Assembly (NCBI GenBank): GCA_964585385.1
Contig: CAZPDP010000010.1
Span: forward strand, 22,862 to 86,861
Length of the DNA stretch: 64,000 nt
Reading direction: 5' to 3'
DNA from: JAGXLC01 sp964585385
GTDB lineage: Bacteria; Bacteroidota; Bacteroidia; Bacteroidales; UBA12077
Made by a program: the position numbers and the translations under genes. Each line of letters begins with the position of its first letter. Positions within the stretch are counted from its first letter, which is position 1. Positions 34,649-42,863 of the stretch are shown in pieces. The notes below the pieces were generated by a model. It searched no databases. It saw nothing but the letters and a program-made list of their open reading frames with translations, and was not told where the DNA came from.

Positions 34649-35878
34649 TTATAATGAAGGGACTACACCAGCACTTGCCGCCCATGTCCATTCAAAAACC
34701 GAAAGATCAATTGCGCCAGCATTAGCAGGAGCACTACCGGCACTAACACCATCAGGTACATTACCGTCTACAACATAATTGGCCAGGCTATCTGCAGGTA
34801 CATCCAAAACAACATTCTGGAACACCACATTACCTATATCATGTGTAACGCGGTTTATAATCTGACCTTCATTAATTTCGGTAATAAATATATTATCGAA
34901 GTTAACGCCTGTATTATCATCGGTATTAATAAGGTCTGATGATGCAATATCATCACTATTGGCTACAGCATAACCATTTTTAATTGTGTAAGGGTCAAAC
35001 CCACCGGTTTCACCTTCTGTACCTTCAGGTCCGTCCAATTCAAACAGGTGGCCACCAGAAGTAATAATAAGAAAGTTGTCTAGTGTTCCAGTCCACATTT
35101 GGTCAGCATCGATGGCATCATCGTAACAATTCCATGTCAAAACATTTTTTACATTTACTGTTCCTCCGAACCACTCGACACCATCGTCCTGGTTAGATAC
35201 GATTTCTATATTTTCAACCACTGTTCCTGTACCGACACCACCAAGTGAAAGTCCGTTGATTTCATTACCTTCACCAATGTTGGCACCTCCGTGACGAATT
35301 GAGATGTACTTGATTACACCTGAATTATCCGCAGGATCATCTCCTCCGTATAATCCGTTGGCATCGGAGGTAGGAATACCTTCAATCTGTACTTCGCTGG
35401 CAGAGGCTGAGATTGGTGCTTTACCCAGCACAATAACTCCACCCCATAGTCCATCCATGGTTGGTAACAAGTTCGGGCTTGCAAAATTTCCTGCAGCAAC
35501 ATCCTCCGGTGTAATTTCATCAGCTACAGATGTAAAAATAATAGGTGCATCGGCAGTACCTTCTGCCATTAGTTTTCCTCCTCTGGCAATTAATAGTGCT
35601 GTTGCACTGGCTCCGGTTCCTGCTTCGCCTTTAATAATAGTACCCGGTTCAATAGTCAATGTAGCTCCGTCTTCAACAGTAATACGCCCGCCAAGCTGAT
35701 ATACCTTATCACTTGTCCAGGTTTTGTCACTTGTAATGTTTTCAGAAACAATAACATTGCCTGTGTCATTGTTATCTCCGTTAATGTTGTCATCTTCTTC
35801 TTCACATGATGTGAATCCGATCATTAAGGCAAGTAAAAGCGCCGTTGTAATTCTTAAATAATTCTTCATTTTTTTCAT
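34649..35878 (-). CDS. Right-handed beta-helix lipoprotein
   Basis: 409 residues from ATG 35878. The lipobox is LMIGFTSCEEEDD, with Cys at about residue 25, followed by an acidic surface-export-like stretch as in many Bacteroidota lipoproteins. Beta-helix character is seen in GGRITVEDGATLTIEPGTII, IKYISIRHGGAN, VENIEIVSNQDDGVEWFGGT and NVLTWNCYDDAIDADQMW. It is co-oriented with the TonB receptor behind it and divergent from the PhoB-like gene. It is not SusD-like. It may capture or release substrate for the receptor. Confidence 0.8.
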   Translation of the reverse strand: MKKMKNYLRITTALLLALMIGFTSCEEEDDNINGDNNDTGNVIVSENITSDKTWTSDKVYQLGGRITVEDGATLTIEPGTIIKGEAGTGASATALLIARGGKLMAEGTADAPIIFTSVADEITPEDVAAGNFASPNLLPTMDGLWGGVIVLGKAPISASASEVQIEGIPTSDANGLYGGDDPADNSGVIKYISIRHGGANIGEGNEINGLSLGGVGTGTVVENIEIVSNQDDGVEWFGGTVNVKNVLTWNCYDDAIDADQMWTGTLDNFLIITSGGHLFELDGPEGTEGETGGFDPYTIKNGYAVANSDDIASSDLINTDDNTGVNFDNIFITEINEGQIINRVTHDIGNVVFQNVVLDVPADSLANYVVDGNVPDGVSAGSAPANAGAIDLSVFEWTWAASAGVVPSL

Positions 35879-35953
35879 TTTTTGGGTTTTAAAATTCAAA
35901 ACTTTACATCAGCAAAGAAAGGGTATGTTTTTGGTAAAGCTATTACGAGATAT

Positions 35954-36041
35954 TTAACCTTCCATTAATTAATTCTTAATTGGAAAGAGTTAATTAATAT
36001 TCATTTAATATCCTCTTAAGAATAATTTATTAAACATTTAA
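35954..36041. promoter_or_regulatory. Candidate Pho-box arrays in the divergent promoter region
   Basis: TTAA motifs occur at 35954, 35965 and 35976 and again at 35994, 36005 and 36016, exactly 11 bp apart in each trio. PhoB/PhoP regulators bind 11-bp direct repeats (TTAACA-type in Firmicutes PhoP boxes, CTGTCAT-type in E. coli). The flanking genes are a PhoB-like regulator and a putative phosphate-related lipoprotein. The region is AT-rich, so chance periodicity must be weighed. Confidence 0.4.
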
Positions 36042-36087
36042 TAAAAATTTCCGTACTTTGTAAGTAGTTGAAATTAAAATCATATCA

Positions 36088-36786
36088 ATGGAAACTTCAC
36101 AATACAAGATTCTTCTCGTCGATGATGAACCTGATGTATTAGAATTTATTGAATACAATCTTAAAAAAGAGGGTTATAAGGTTTATTCGACGCAAAATGG
36201 TACTGATGCCATTAAAAAAGCCAGGGAAATTCAACCTCACTTAATCCTTTTGGATGTTATGATGCCTGAAATGGATGGAGTGGAAACGTGTGAGGAGATG
36301 AGAAAAGATAGTGGATTACAGGAAACAATTGTTGCTTTTCTTACAGCAAGAGGCGAGGATTATTCGCAAATTGCAGGATTTGAAGCTGGAGGCGATGATT
36401 ACATAACCAAACCCATTAAACCCAAAGTCCTTTTAAGCAGGATAAAAGCATTACTGAAAAGATACCGCGATAAGTCGAAAGAAAAGAAAGAGGATACTTC
36501 AAATATTATAGAAACTAGTGATTTAAAGATTGATAAAGAGAGGTATTTAGTGAATAAGGGTAAGAAAGAGCTGGTATTACCAAAGAAAGAGTTTGAATTG
36601 CTTCTGCTTCTCATTTCAAAACCAGACAAAGTATTTACCAGGGATGAAATTTTTTATTCAGTTTGGGGAGATAATGTAATAGTTGGTGACAGAACGATTG
36701 ATGTACATATTAGAAAATTAAGAGAGAAGATAGGAGAAAAGCATATTAAAACAATAAAAGGTGTTGGCTATAAATATGTTGATTGA
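36088..36786 (+). CDS. PhoB/OmpR-family response regulator
   Basis: 232 residues. The receiver domain (about 1-125) has the acidic pair VDDEP, the phospho-acceptor LILLDVMMPEMDG (Asp about 54), FLTARGED and DDYITKPIKPKVL. The winged-helix effector domain (about 135-232) has LPKKEFELLLLL, VFTRDEIFYSVWGDN and RTIDVHIRKLREKIG. No histidine kinase gene is adjacent. The downstream PiT transporter and upstream lipoprotein/receptor suggest PhoB, but the assignment to phosphate is by context. Confidence 0.88.
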   Translation: METSQYKILLVDDEPDVLEFIEYNLKKEGYKVYSTQNGTDAIKKAREIQPHLILLDVMMPEMDGVETCEEMRKDSGLQETIVAFLTARGEDYSQIAGFEAGGDDYITKPIKPKVLLSRIKALLKRYRDKSKEKKEDTSNIIETSDLKIDKERYLVNKGKKELVLPKKEFELLLLLISKPDKVFTRDEIFYSVWGDNVIVGDRTIDVHIRKLREKIGEKHIKTIKGVGYKYVD

Positions 36787-36807
36787 TTTATAAAGTATTT
36801 ACGGAAT

Positions 36808-36843
36808 AAAAAGGGAGGGCTGAAATCATTCAGTCCTCTTTTT
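36808..36843. terminator. Bidirectional terminator between regulator and PiT genes
   Basis: A stem built on GGGCTGAA/TTCAGTCC with flanking A-rich and T-rich tracts (AAAAAGGGAG ... CTCTTTTT), between two convergent genes. Confidence 0.75.
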
Positions 36844-36869
36844 GCTGATTATAGCCTTTTTTGATTCTG

Positions 36870-39140
36870 TTATTTCTTTTCAACAGGTTTTTCCTGGTTG
36901 GTAATAAAATCGCGCTGCGCTTTGAGCAGATTTACAGTGTGCAGCGTAAAGTTTTTAATTTCATTAAGGAGTTGTAAATACAGAATACTGGTTTTTGTTC
37001 CGGATTTCTTTTTCTTAACCCTTTTTATTTGTTCTTTACGGGATTCATCAATCTGACTGAGAACCTTTTGTTGTTGATTGAAAACTGTATCACGAATTTC
37101 TTCAAATGTATAATTCTCTATAATATGCATTGTATTTGTGAAAAGAAGGGTAATTTCTTTTTTTAGTTTCATTAATTCTTTAATCTGTGTCTTATCCAAT
37201 CCTTTATGCTTATTAGCTACATGGTCGTAGCTGGGTTTAATAATAAAGGAGAGTGCATGAGCCATTTCTCTCAAATAATCAGTAACCTGGACATAATAGT
37301 GACCTGTCTCGATGTCATCTTCTTCCAACCGGTTTAAAGTAATATGTACTTTGTTCTTAATTTCTTTTGCATCGGCATTCAGTTGATCCACTTTTTTATT
37401 GATTTCTTTCAGTTTCTTCCTGTCTTCATTTGATACTCCGAGAATTGTTTCATTAAAGGTGGTAATTACAGTATCCAGCATGTTGTTTATTTCCTCTGTA
37501 CATTTTTGCATTATATTTCCATCTGTAATTTCCGCTTCTGTAAGGGATTCAATTTCTCTTTCACGTGTTGATCGGTTTTTATGAATAGCGTGTGTCCTGA
37601 TTAGGAATGTAATGGCAAGGGCCAGCATGGCAAAAATTGCGATGATGCCACCGTGCGTGATGATGTTAGCTACAACAAATGCAACAGTAAATGCAATAAG
37701 AGCTGTAAAAAACCATCCGCCGATAACCGTAAACATACCGGTAATTCTGTATACAGCGCTTTCTCTACCCCAGGCTCCGTCTGAAAGGGAAGTACCCATT
37801 GCAACCATAAAAGTAACATAGGTTGTGGAAAGTGGTAGTTTTAGCGAAGTGGCAAACGAAATGACAATACTTGCTACGGTCAGATTCACTGATGCTCTCA
37901 CTAAGTCAAAGTAGGCTTTGTCTTCTTTTTTGACTTTGGCCTCTTTGTCTTCACCTTCCACCTTAAATCGTTGATTTATTTTATTAATGAAACTATCAGG
38001 TAAAATATTTGAAAGACCTTCACTAAACTCAATTGCCTTTCTTACAATGACTCTTGAAACACCCGATGAGCCAAAACGTTCATAACCTTCACTCTGGCGG
38101 CCCAGGTTAATTTCTGTTTTCGTAACCGAACGCGCTTTCCGGGAGAAGTATAGGGTGATTACCATAATCAGGCCGGCCGATAGTAAAAGGAATGTGTTGG
38201 TTCTAACGCTACCGGTAAGGCCTTCCATGACAAAGCTATCCGGGTTTATTCCCCCGGAAGCTGTAAAATCCTGGTAGGATTTAAGTCCGGCTACCGGTAC
38301 ACCAATAAAATTTACCAGGTCGTTACCTGCAAACGCCATTGCCAGACCAAATGTTCCGATTAAAACAATTCCCCTGAAAACGTTGATTTTAGCGAAAGCA
38401 TATAGCAATTGTAAAATTAAGCTCCAGCCTGCAAAACTTACAAGAAGTATTAAACCGGTGTTTTCCCTTATCCAGGTTAAGCCTTCATCTGTAATTAAAG
38501 ATGAGCCTTTTGCACCTTTGATGACGATAAAGTAGGTGATGGCTGTGATAGCAATACCACCCCATATCCCACCAAAATATTTTATATACTTTTTATAGTT
38601 AAATGAAAAAATAATTCTTACCAACCATTGGACCAGAGCCCCAAATATAAATGCAATGATCACGGACAATAAAATTCCTGAAATAATACCGAGGGCACTT
38701 GAAGAATTTATATAACCACCGAGAGTGGATGCAGTTTCTGCATCTGTCCCGATTTTTATCAGCGAAACTGCTACTGCTGCCCCTAAAAGTTCAAAAACAA
38801 TTGAAACTGTGGTGGAAGTTGGCAGGGCAAATGTATTGAAAAGATCCAAAAGAAGAATGTCAGTTAGCATTACTGCCAGGAAGATCATCATGATTTCCGA
38901 AAAGTAAAACTGGTCAGGATGAAAGATTCCTTTTCGTGCAACCTCCATCATACCGTCGGAAAAAGTTGTACCAACAATAATACCAGCACTGGCAATAAGC
39001 ATTATTATATACCTTGGTGCGGCATTGGAGCCGATTGAAGAGTTGAGGAAATTTACAGCATCATTGCTTACTCCGACAATTAAATCTGAAATAGCAAGGG
39101 CAAATAGAACAACAACAACTATCAGATATATATTTTCCAT
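36870..39140 (-). CDS. PiT-family phosphate transporter fused to a DUF47 (PhoU-like) domain
   Basis: 756 residues. The PiT signatures are VGVSNDAVNFLNSSIGSNAA (about 23-42) and AGNDLVNFIGVPVAG (about 269-283). About ten to twelve membrane helices fill residues 1-510. From about 545 on is a soluble helical domain of the DUF47/PhoU-like type. In many bacteria DUF47 (Pit accessory protein) is a separate neighbouring gene, so the fusion ties regulator to transporter. It should import phosphate with H+ or Na+. A TTAA pair 11 bp apart at 39276/39287 upstream could be a Pho-type site. Confidence 0.88.
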   Translation of the reverse strand: MENIYLIVVVVLFALAISDLIVGVSNDAVNFLNSSIGSNAAPRYIIMLIASAGIIVGTTFSDGMMEVARKGIFHPDQFYFSEIMMIFLAVMLTDILLLDLFNTFALPTSTTVSIVFELLGAAVAVSLIKIGTDAETASTLGGYINSSSALGIISGILLSVIIAFIFGALVQWLVRIIFSFNYKKYIKYFGGIWGGIAITAITYFIVIKGAKGSSLITDEGLTWIRENTGLILLVSFAGWSLILQLLYAFAKINVFRGIVLIGTFGLAMAFAGNDLVNFIGVPVAGLKSYQDFTASGGINPDSFVMEGLTGSVRTNTFLLLSAGLIMVITLYFSRKARSVTKTEINLGRQSEGYERFGSSGVSRVIVRKAIEFSEGLSNILPDSFINKINQRFKVEGEDKEAKVKKEDKAYFDLVRASVNLTVASIVISFATSLKLPLSTTYVTFMVAMGTSLSDGAWGRESAVYRITGMFTVIGGWFFTALIAFTVAFVVANIITHGGIIAIFAMLALAITFLIRTHAIHKNRSTREREIESLTEAEITDGNIMQKCTEEINNMLDTVITTFNETILGVSNEDRKKLKEINKKVDQLNADAKEIKNKVHITLNRLEEDDIETGHYYVQVTDYLREMAHALSFIIKPSYDHVANKHKGLDKTQIKELMKLKKEITLLFTNTMHIIENYTFEEIRDTVFNQQQKVLSQIDESRKEQIKRVKKKKSGTKTSILYLQLLNEIKNFTLHTVNLLKAQRDFITNQEKPVEKK

Positions 39141-39414
39141 AAAAAAAAGTTTAATAATCTTTTGGCAGATAAATGGAATATAAGCTTTATGTTAATTATG
39201 TATGTTTTTCTCATTTCACAGGGGGTAGAAAACCATACCCATTATTTTAAAATTGTCCAAAAATAAAAGATTTTTTTAAATAACCCTTAAACCTGAGGAA
39301 TCTATTTATTCAAAAAATCTTAACAATACACCTTAATATTAAAGGAATTTAGTATATTTGGATTGATGTATTATCACGAGAAACTTTATCCAGGTTAAAT
39401 GCATTTAGATAATT

Positions 39415-39930
39415 ATGGAATTTACTAAGGATATTATCAGCTACGACGGGCATATTGACAGGAATGTAGTTGATGATATTTTACATGAACTGAAAACCAA
39501 GCTTAAAATCCTTGATATAGAAGTCTTAACACGCAAAAGAATATATTCAGCTTCCGTCGAGTGTCTCGATAATATTTACAAACATTCTGAAGCAAAAACT
39601 ATCCAGGACAATTCTCACGAAAAATTTCTTCCCCATTTCTCTGTAAAACAGACCGAAGATAGTTATTCTGTAAAAGCAAGCAACATAGTATTAAACAGTG
39701 ATGTAAAAGAATTGAAAAGCAAACTGGAGAAACTCAATGAGCTTGAGTCAGCCGGTGTGAACAGTCTTTATAAAGAGACGATTATGCAAAGCGCAGGACT
39801 TTCCGATAAAGGAGGAGCAGGCCTGGGGCTTATTGTTATTGCCAAGACCACTAAAAAACAATTGTTTTATGATTTTGAACATATAAATAATAGATATTCT
39901 TACTTTACTTTGAAGGTAAACATTATTTAG
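39415..39930 (+). CDS. SiaB-family protein kinase
   Basis: 171 residues. It is a GHKL-like fold as in SiaB of the SiaABCD pathway, with the N-box-like SASVECLDNIYKHSE (about 45-59) and the glycine-rich KGGAGLGLIVIAKTT (about 138-152). SiaB phosphorylates the small protein SiaC, and a PP2C-type phosphatase (SiaA) reverses this to control a diguanylate cyclase in Pseudomonas. The cognate siaC homologue follows after 25 bp. A TATATTTG (-7-like) motif is at 39353-39360. Confidence 0.85.
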   Translation: MEFTKDIISYDGHIDRNVVDDILHELKTKLKILDIEVLTRKRIYSASVECLDNIYKHSEAKTIQDNSHEKFLPHFSVKQTEDSYSVKASNIVLNSDVKELKSKLEKLNELESAGVNSLYKETIMQSAGLSDKGGAGLGLIVIAKTTKKQLFYDFEHINNRYSYFTLKVNII

Positions 39931-39955
39931 AAATGCTGTAATTCATTATCCTATT

Positions 39956-40366
39956 ATGGAAGAGATAAAAATACCTGAAACGGAAAAGTCGCCACGGGTC
40001 TTTTTCGACCCGGAAAACAGGATGTTTGAACTGGAGGGAAACTCCAGACCTGAGAATGTCAGAGAGTTTTATCATCCTATTATAGATAAACTCAAAGCTT
40101 ATTTTGAAAACATCCTGGAAAATGGGAAAGAGGAAGATTTCAAGGAAAATCCCCTGAAGATTGTGTATAAACTGGAGTATTTCAATTCCTCCTCCGCAAA
40201 ATTTATCTCTGATATCCTTATTCTTATAGGGAATTATGCTAAAAAAGGTGTTGGAGTGAAGATTTACTGGTATTTTGACGAAGGCGATGAGGATATGATG
40301 GAAGTTGGGGAGGACTTTTCGGAAATGATTGATATACCTTTTCAAATGATTATGGTGAGTCAGTAA
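39956..40366 (+). CDS. SiaC-family regulatory phosphoprotein (DUF1987)
   Basis: 136 residues. The family core is FFDPENRMFELEGNSRPENV (about 17-36) and LEYFNSSSAKFISDILIL (about 63-80). The Ser/Thr in the FNSSSAK loop is where SiaB-type kinases phosphorylate, by analogy with anti-sigma-factor antagonists. This copy has Ser at all three positions. It pairs with the SiaB-like kinase just upstream. No SiaA phosphatase or diguanylate cyclase is adjacent. Confidence 0.87.
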   Translation: MEEIKIPETEKSPRVFFDPENRMFELEGNSRPENVREFYHPIIDKLKAYFENILENGKEEDFKENPLKIVYKLEYFNSSSAKFISDILILIGNYAKKGVGVKIYWYFDEGDEDMMEVGEDFSEMIDIPFQMIMVSQ

Positions 40367-40371
40367 TAAAG

Positions 40372-40402
40372 AAAATCCCGGCAGATTACCCGGGATTTTT
40401 TT
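40372..40402. terminator. Bidirectional terminator between siaC-like and pncA genes
   Basis: A stem AAAATCCCGG/CCGGGATTTT with an 8-nt loop, then a T-run on the + strand and TTTTC on the - strand. It serves two convergent genes. Confidence 0.88.
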
Positions 40403-40429
40403 ATGTATTGTTTTAAAGTTTATCTATCA

Positions 40430-41038
40430 TTAAATATCTCCTGAATGAATAAATTCCGCACCGGCTTCTTTCATTTCTTTTACGGCCTGATCAACTGAAC
40501 CATCAATGTCAATTCCTTTAATGGCATCTTCAATTACATATACTTTGAAGCCTTCTTTACAGCCGTCAATTACCGACCACTTTACACAGAAATCAGTGGC
40601 CAGTCCAACCACATATAATGTGTCGATATTCCTGTCATTCAAATATCCGGTTAGTCCGGTTTTTGTTTTGTGATCGTTTTCATAAAACGCTGAATAGGAA
40701 TCGATATGTTTTCTGAACCCTTTTCTCACAATCATCTGTGTGGGTTTTGTAATCAGGTCGGAATGAAATTCGGCTCCTTTTGAATTCTGAACACAATGGT
40801 CGGGCCAAAGAACTTGCTCTCCATAATTCAGCTCTGTTGTTTCAAAAGGCTTCTTGCCTTCGTGCGCCGATGCAAAAGAATAATGGTCTTCAGGATGCCA
40901 GTCCTGTGTCTGCACTATATTTTCAAATTTATCTGTTAGCTTGTTTATTAAAGGAACCACTTTGTCCCCTTCCGGAACCTCCAGGGCACCTCCGGGACAA
41001 AAGTCGTTTTGCACATCTATGATTAACAGAGCATTCAT
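40430..41038 (-). CDS. pncA: Nicotinamidase
   Basis: 202 residues of the isochorismatase-like hydrolase fold. The catalytic triad is visible as Asp in LLIIDVQNDFCPGGALEVPE (Asp8), Lys in MIVRKGFRKHIDSYSAF (about 100-112) and Cys in VVGLATDFCVKWS (about 144-156). The metal-binding DWHPEDHYSF (about 46-55) is present. It converts nicotinamide to nicotinate. It is 18 bp after pncB in an NAD-salvage operon. Confidence 0.94.
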   Translation of the reverse strand: MNALLIIDVQNDFCPGGALEVPEGDKVVPLINKLTDKFENIVQTQDWHPEDHYSFASAHEGKKPFETTELNYGEQVLWPDHCVQNSKGAEFHSDLITKPTQMIVRKGFRKHIDSYSAFYENDHKTKTGLTGYLNDRNIDTLYVVGLATDFCVKWSVIDGCKEGFKVYVIEDAIKGIDIDGSVDQAVKEMKEAGAEFIHSGDI

Positions 41039-41056
41039 TTTACCTCCTCTTTTCAG

Positions 41057-42472
41057 TTATTTTCCATTCTGTATATGATAAACAAGTTTGTTCCTTAACT
41101 TGTTTAGTTTATCCGAAAGACCTACTTTATAGATATGGGGCTTTTCTAATCTATGATGTTCTTCAGGCAAATATTTTAGCCTGTTTTCCCTGTATTCGCT
41201 CATCTTATTAATGTCTTGCTCAATATCCAGCATTTGCCCTTTTTTCATAACCGGATTCAGTAAAGGTTCAAATTTAAGACCTTTTAAGTTGCATTTTACA
41301 TCTCTTTCATAGGGATGATGCATAACCTCAATTTCTTTTTCATCTTTCAGGACCAAACTATCAGCATAAAAGTATCCTTCTTCATCGAAAAACCTGAAAA
41401 TTTGCTTTTTGCCGGGGATGGATATTTTTACAAAAGTATCCGACAGTTTCAGAGTAGGGTTTTCATTAATTTCAGAAAGTTTGTAAACGCCATCCAGCGC
41501 AGCGCTTTTTTTCCCGGTTATGAGTTCTGTTCCCACGCCAAATCCGTCTATTGGAGCTCCTTGTCCAAGCAAACTCCTTATCACATATTCATCAAGCTGG
41601 TTGGAGGCGATAATTTTGGTTTGCGTTAGCCCTGCCTTATCCAGCATTTTTCTTGCTTTTTTACTGAGGTAAGCCAAATCACCGCTGTCCAGTCTTATGG
41701 CTTTCAGTTCATATCCCTTTTCTCTTAGTTCATATCCAACTTTAATGGCATTGGGCACACCGCTTTCCAGGGTATTGAAAGTGTCCACCAGCAGGATTGT
41801 TTTCTCAGGAAAAGCTTCCGCATATTTTCTGAAAGCTGTTAATTCATCGTCAAAACTTTGTATCCAGGAGTGAGCCTGAGTACCTGTTACCTGTATATCG
41901 AACAAAAAGCCTGAAAGAACATTGGAAGTAGTTTTAATACCTCCGACAGCTGCTGCTTTACTGGCCTGGATTCCACCCAGTCCCTGCGCTCTGCGTAAAC
42001 CAAAATCGCTTATCAACCTTTCGCCTGCCACGGTTCTGATTCGGGATGCCTTGGTTGCTATAAGGGATTCAAAATTCAGATAATTAAGCAGAAGGGTTTC
42101 AATAAGCTGGCATTCTATTATGTTTCCCTCCACTCTGAGAATTGCTTCATTAGGGAAAACTACTTCACCTTCTTTAACACTTTCAATGGTCCCCTGAAAT
42201 TTGAAATCTTTTAAATAAGACAAAAAATCATTTCTAAAACCATATTTCTTTAAAAACTGGATATCCTCCTCTGCATAACTGAAGTTTTTTAAAGAGTGCA
42301 ATAAATCCGATAACCCTGCAAATATAACATAGCCTCCGTTAAAAGGGTTGTCCCTGAAAAAATAATCAAAAACTACTGTTTCTTTATGTTTTCCGGCGAG
42401 GTAATACCCCTGTGCCATAGTGAGCTCATAAAAGTCTATGTATAAGCCGTTGTGATTATTCAGGATATCCAT
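41057..42472 (-). CDS. pncB: Nicotinate phosphoribosyltransferase
   Basis: 471 residues. Family blocks are LYIDFYELTMAQGYYLAG (about 10-27), FGLRRAQGLGG (about 156-166), GTQAHSWIQSF (about 197-207), LVDTFNTLESG, AIRLDSGDLAYLS (about 254-266) and the C-terminal FGVGTELITG. It makes nicotinate mononucleotide from nicotinate and PRPP in the Preiss-Handler pathway, using the product of pncA encoded next. Confidence 0.95.
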   Translation of the reverse strand: MDILNNHNGLYIDFYELTMAQGYYLAGKHKETVVFDYFFRDNPFNGGYVIFAGLSDLLHSLKNFSYAEEDIQFLKKYGFRNDFLSYLKDFKFQGTIESVKEGEVVFPNEAILRVEGNIIECQLIETLLLNYLNFESLIATKASRIRTVAGERLISDFGLRRAQGLGGIQASKAAAVGGIKTTSNVLSGFLFDIQVTGTQAHSWIQSFDDELTAFRKYAEAFPEKTILLVDTFNTLESGVPNAIKVGYELREKGYELKAIRLDSGDLAYLSKKARKMLDKAGLTQTKIIASNQLDEYVIRSLLGQGAPIDGFGVGTELITGKKSAALDGVYKLSEINENPTLKLSDTFVKISIPGKKQIFRFFDEEGYFYADSLVLKDEKEIEVMHHPYERDVKCNLKGLKFEPLLNPVMKKGQMLDIEQDINKMSEYRENRLKYLPEEHHRLEKPHIYKVGLSDKLNKLRNKLVYHIQNGK

Positions 42473-42534
42473 TTTTGTAATCTTTTGTGATTATTACATA
42501 TCTTTTGGTTTATTGTTCAAATTTAGGCAAATCA

Positions 42535-42567
42535 AAAAAAGCCCGAACATTTTGTCAGGGCTTTTTT
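42535..42567. terminator. Terminator-like hairpin
   Basis: A stem AAAAAAGCCC/GGGCTTTTTT with a 13-nt loop. It is symmetric, so it can work in either direction. The only transcript that could reach it by direction is the minus-strand tricorn gene, about 300 bp away. It directly adjoins the 44-bp repeat. Confidence 0.6.
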
Positions 42568-42572
42568 AACCC

Positions 42573-42616
42573 GAATAATTAACTTCGTTGAGGGCTTCGC
42601 CGTTCAAGAATTATTC
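42573..42616 (-). repeat. 44-bp palindromic repeat, copy 2 (inverted)
   Basis: The reverse complement matches 21525-21568 at 43 of 44 positions, with an A/T difference at the tenth base. Similarity extends outward through GGGTTAAAA on one side. Confidence 0.8.
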
Positions 42617-42700
42617 CTGTCTCCGAGCTATTTTTTGAATATTTTGGAGCTGTTGTAATAATAATTCCATTTATTTGAAAACAAAGGGAAAGTATTTTAT

Positions 42701-42787
42701 AACCTCAGAGATAACCGAGAATCCCCAGAGGACCACAGAGTTGCCTTCTCTGGGGTTCTCAGCGTTTACTCTGCACTCCGTGGTTTA
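42701..42787. repeat. Degenerate CAGAG/CTCTG palindromic element
   Basis: The inner arms GAGAATCCCCAGAG (42717-42730) and CTCTGGGGTTCTC (42748-42760) pair with a one-base bulge. The outer arms AACC and GGTT frame it, and short phrases (CCACAGAG, ACTCTGCACTCCGTGG) repeat within. It is of the same general type as 29866-29906. Confidence 0.5.
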
Positions 42788-42863
42788 CTTCTTATTCTTC
42801 GGTAAAAATTCATTAATCTATTTAAAAAATTCCAACGTTTATTTACAACAGAGCCAATATTTT

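Larger units (their letters stand above)
42473..42863. other. Gene-free stretch with three repeat or hairpin elements
   Basis: It holds a terminator (42535-42567), the second copy of the 44-bp palindromic repeat (42573-42616), and a degenerate palindromic element (42701-42787). No credible ORF. Confidence 0.6.

Noticed and set aside
35304..35699. 131-codon ORF antisense to the beta-helix lipoprotein
   Set aside because: It is a shadow of the real gene. The peptide is Ser/Pro/Ala-rich without a domain, and the lipoprotein has a lipobox and beta-helix pattern.
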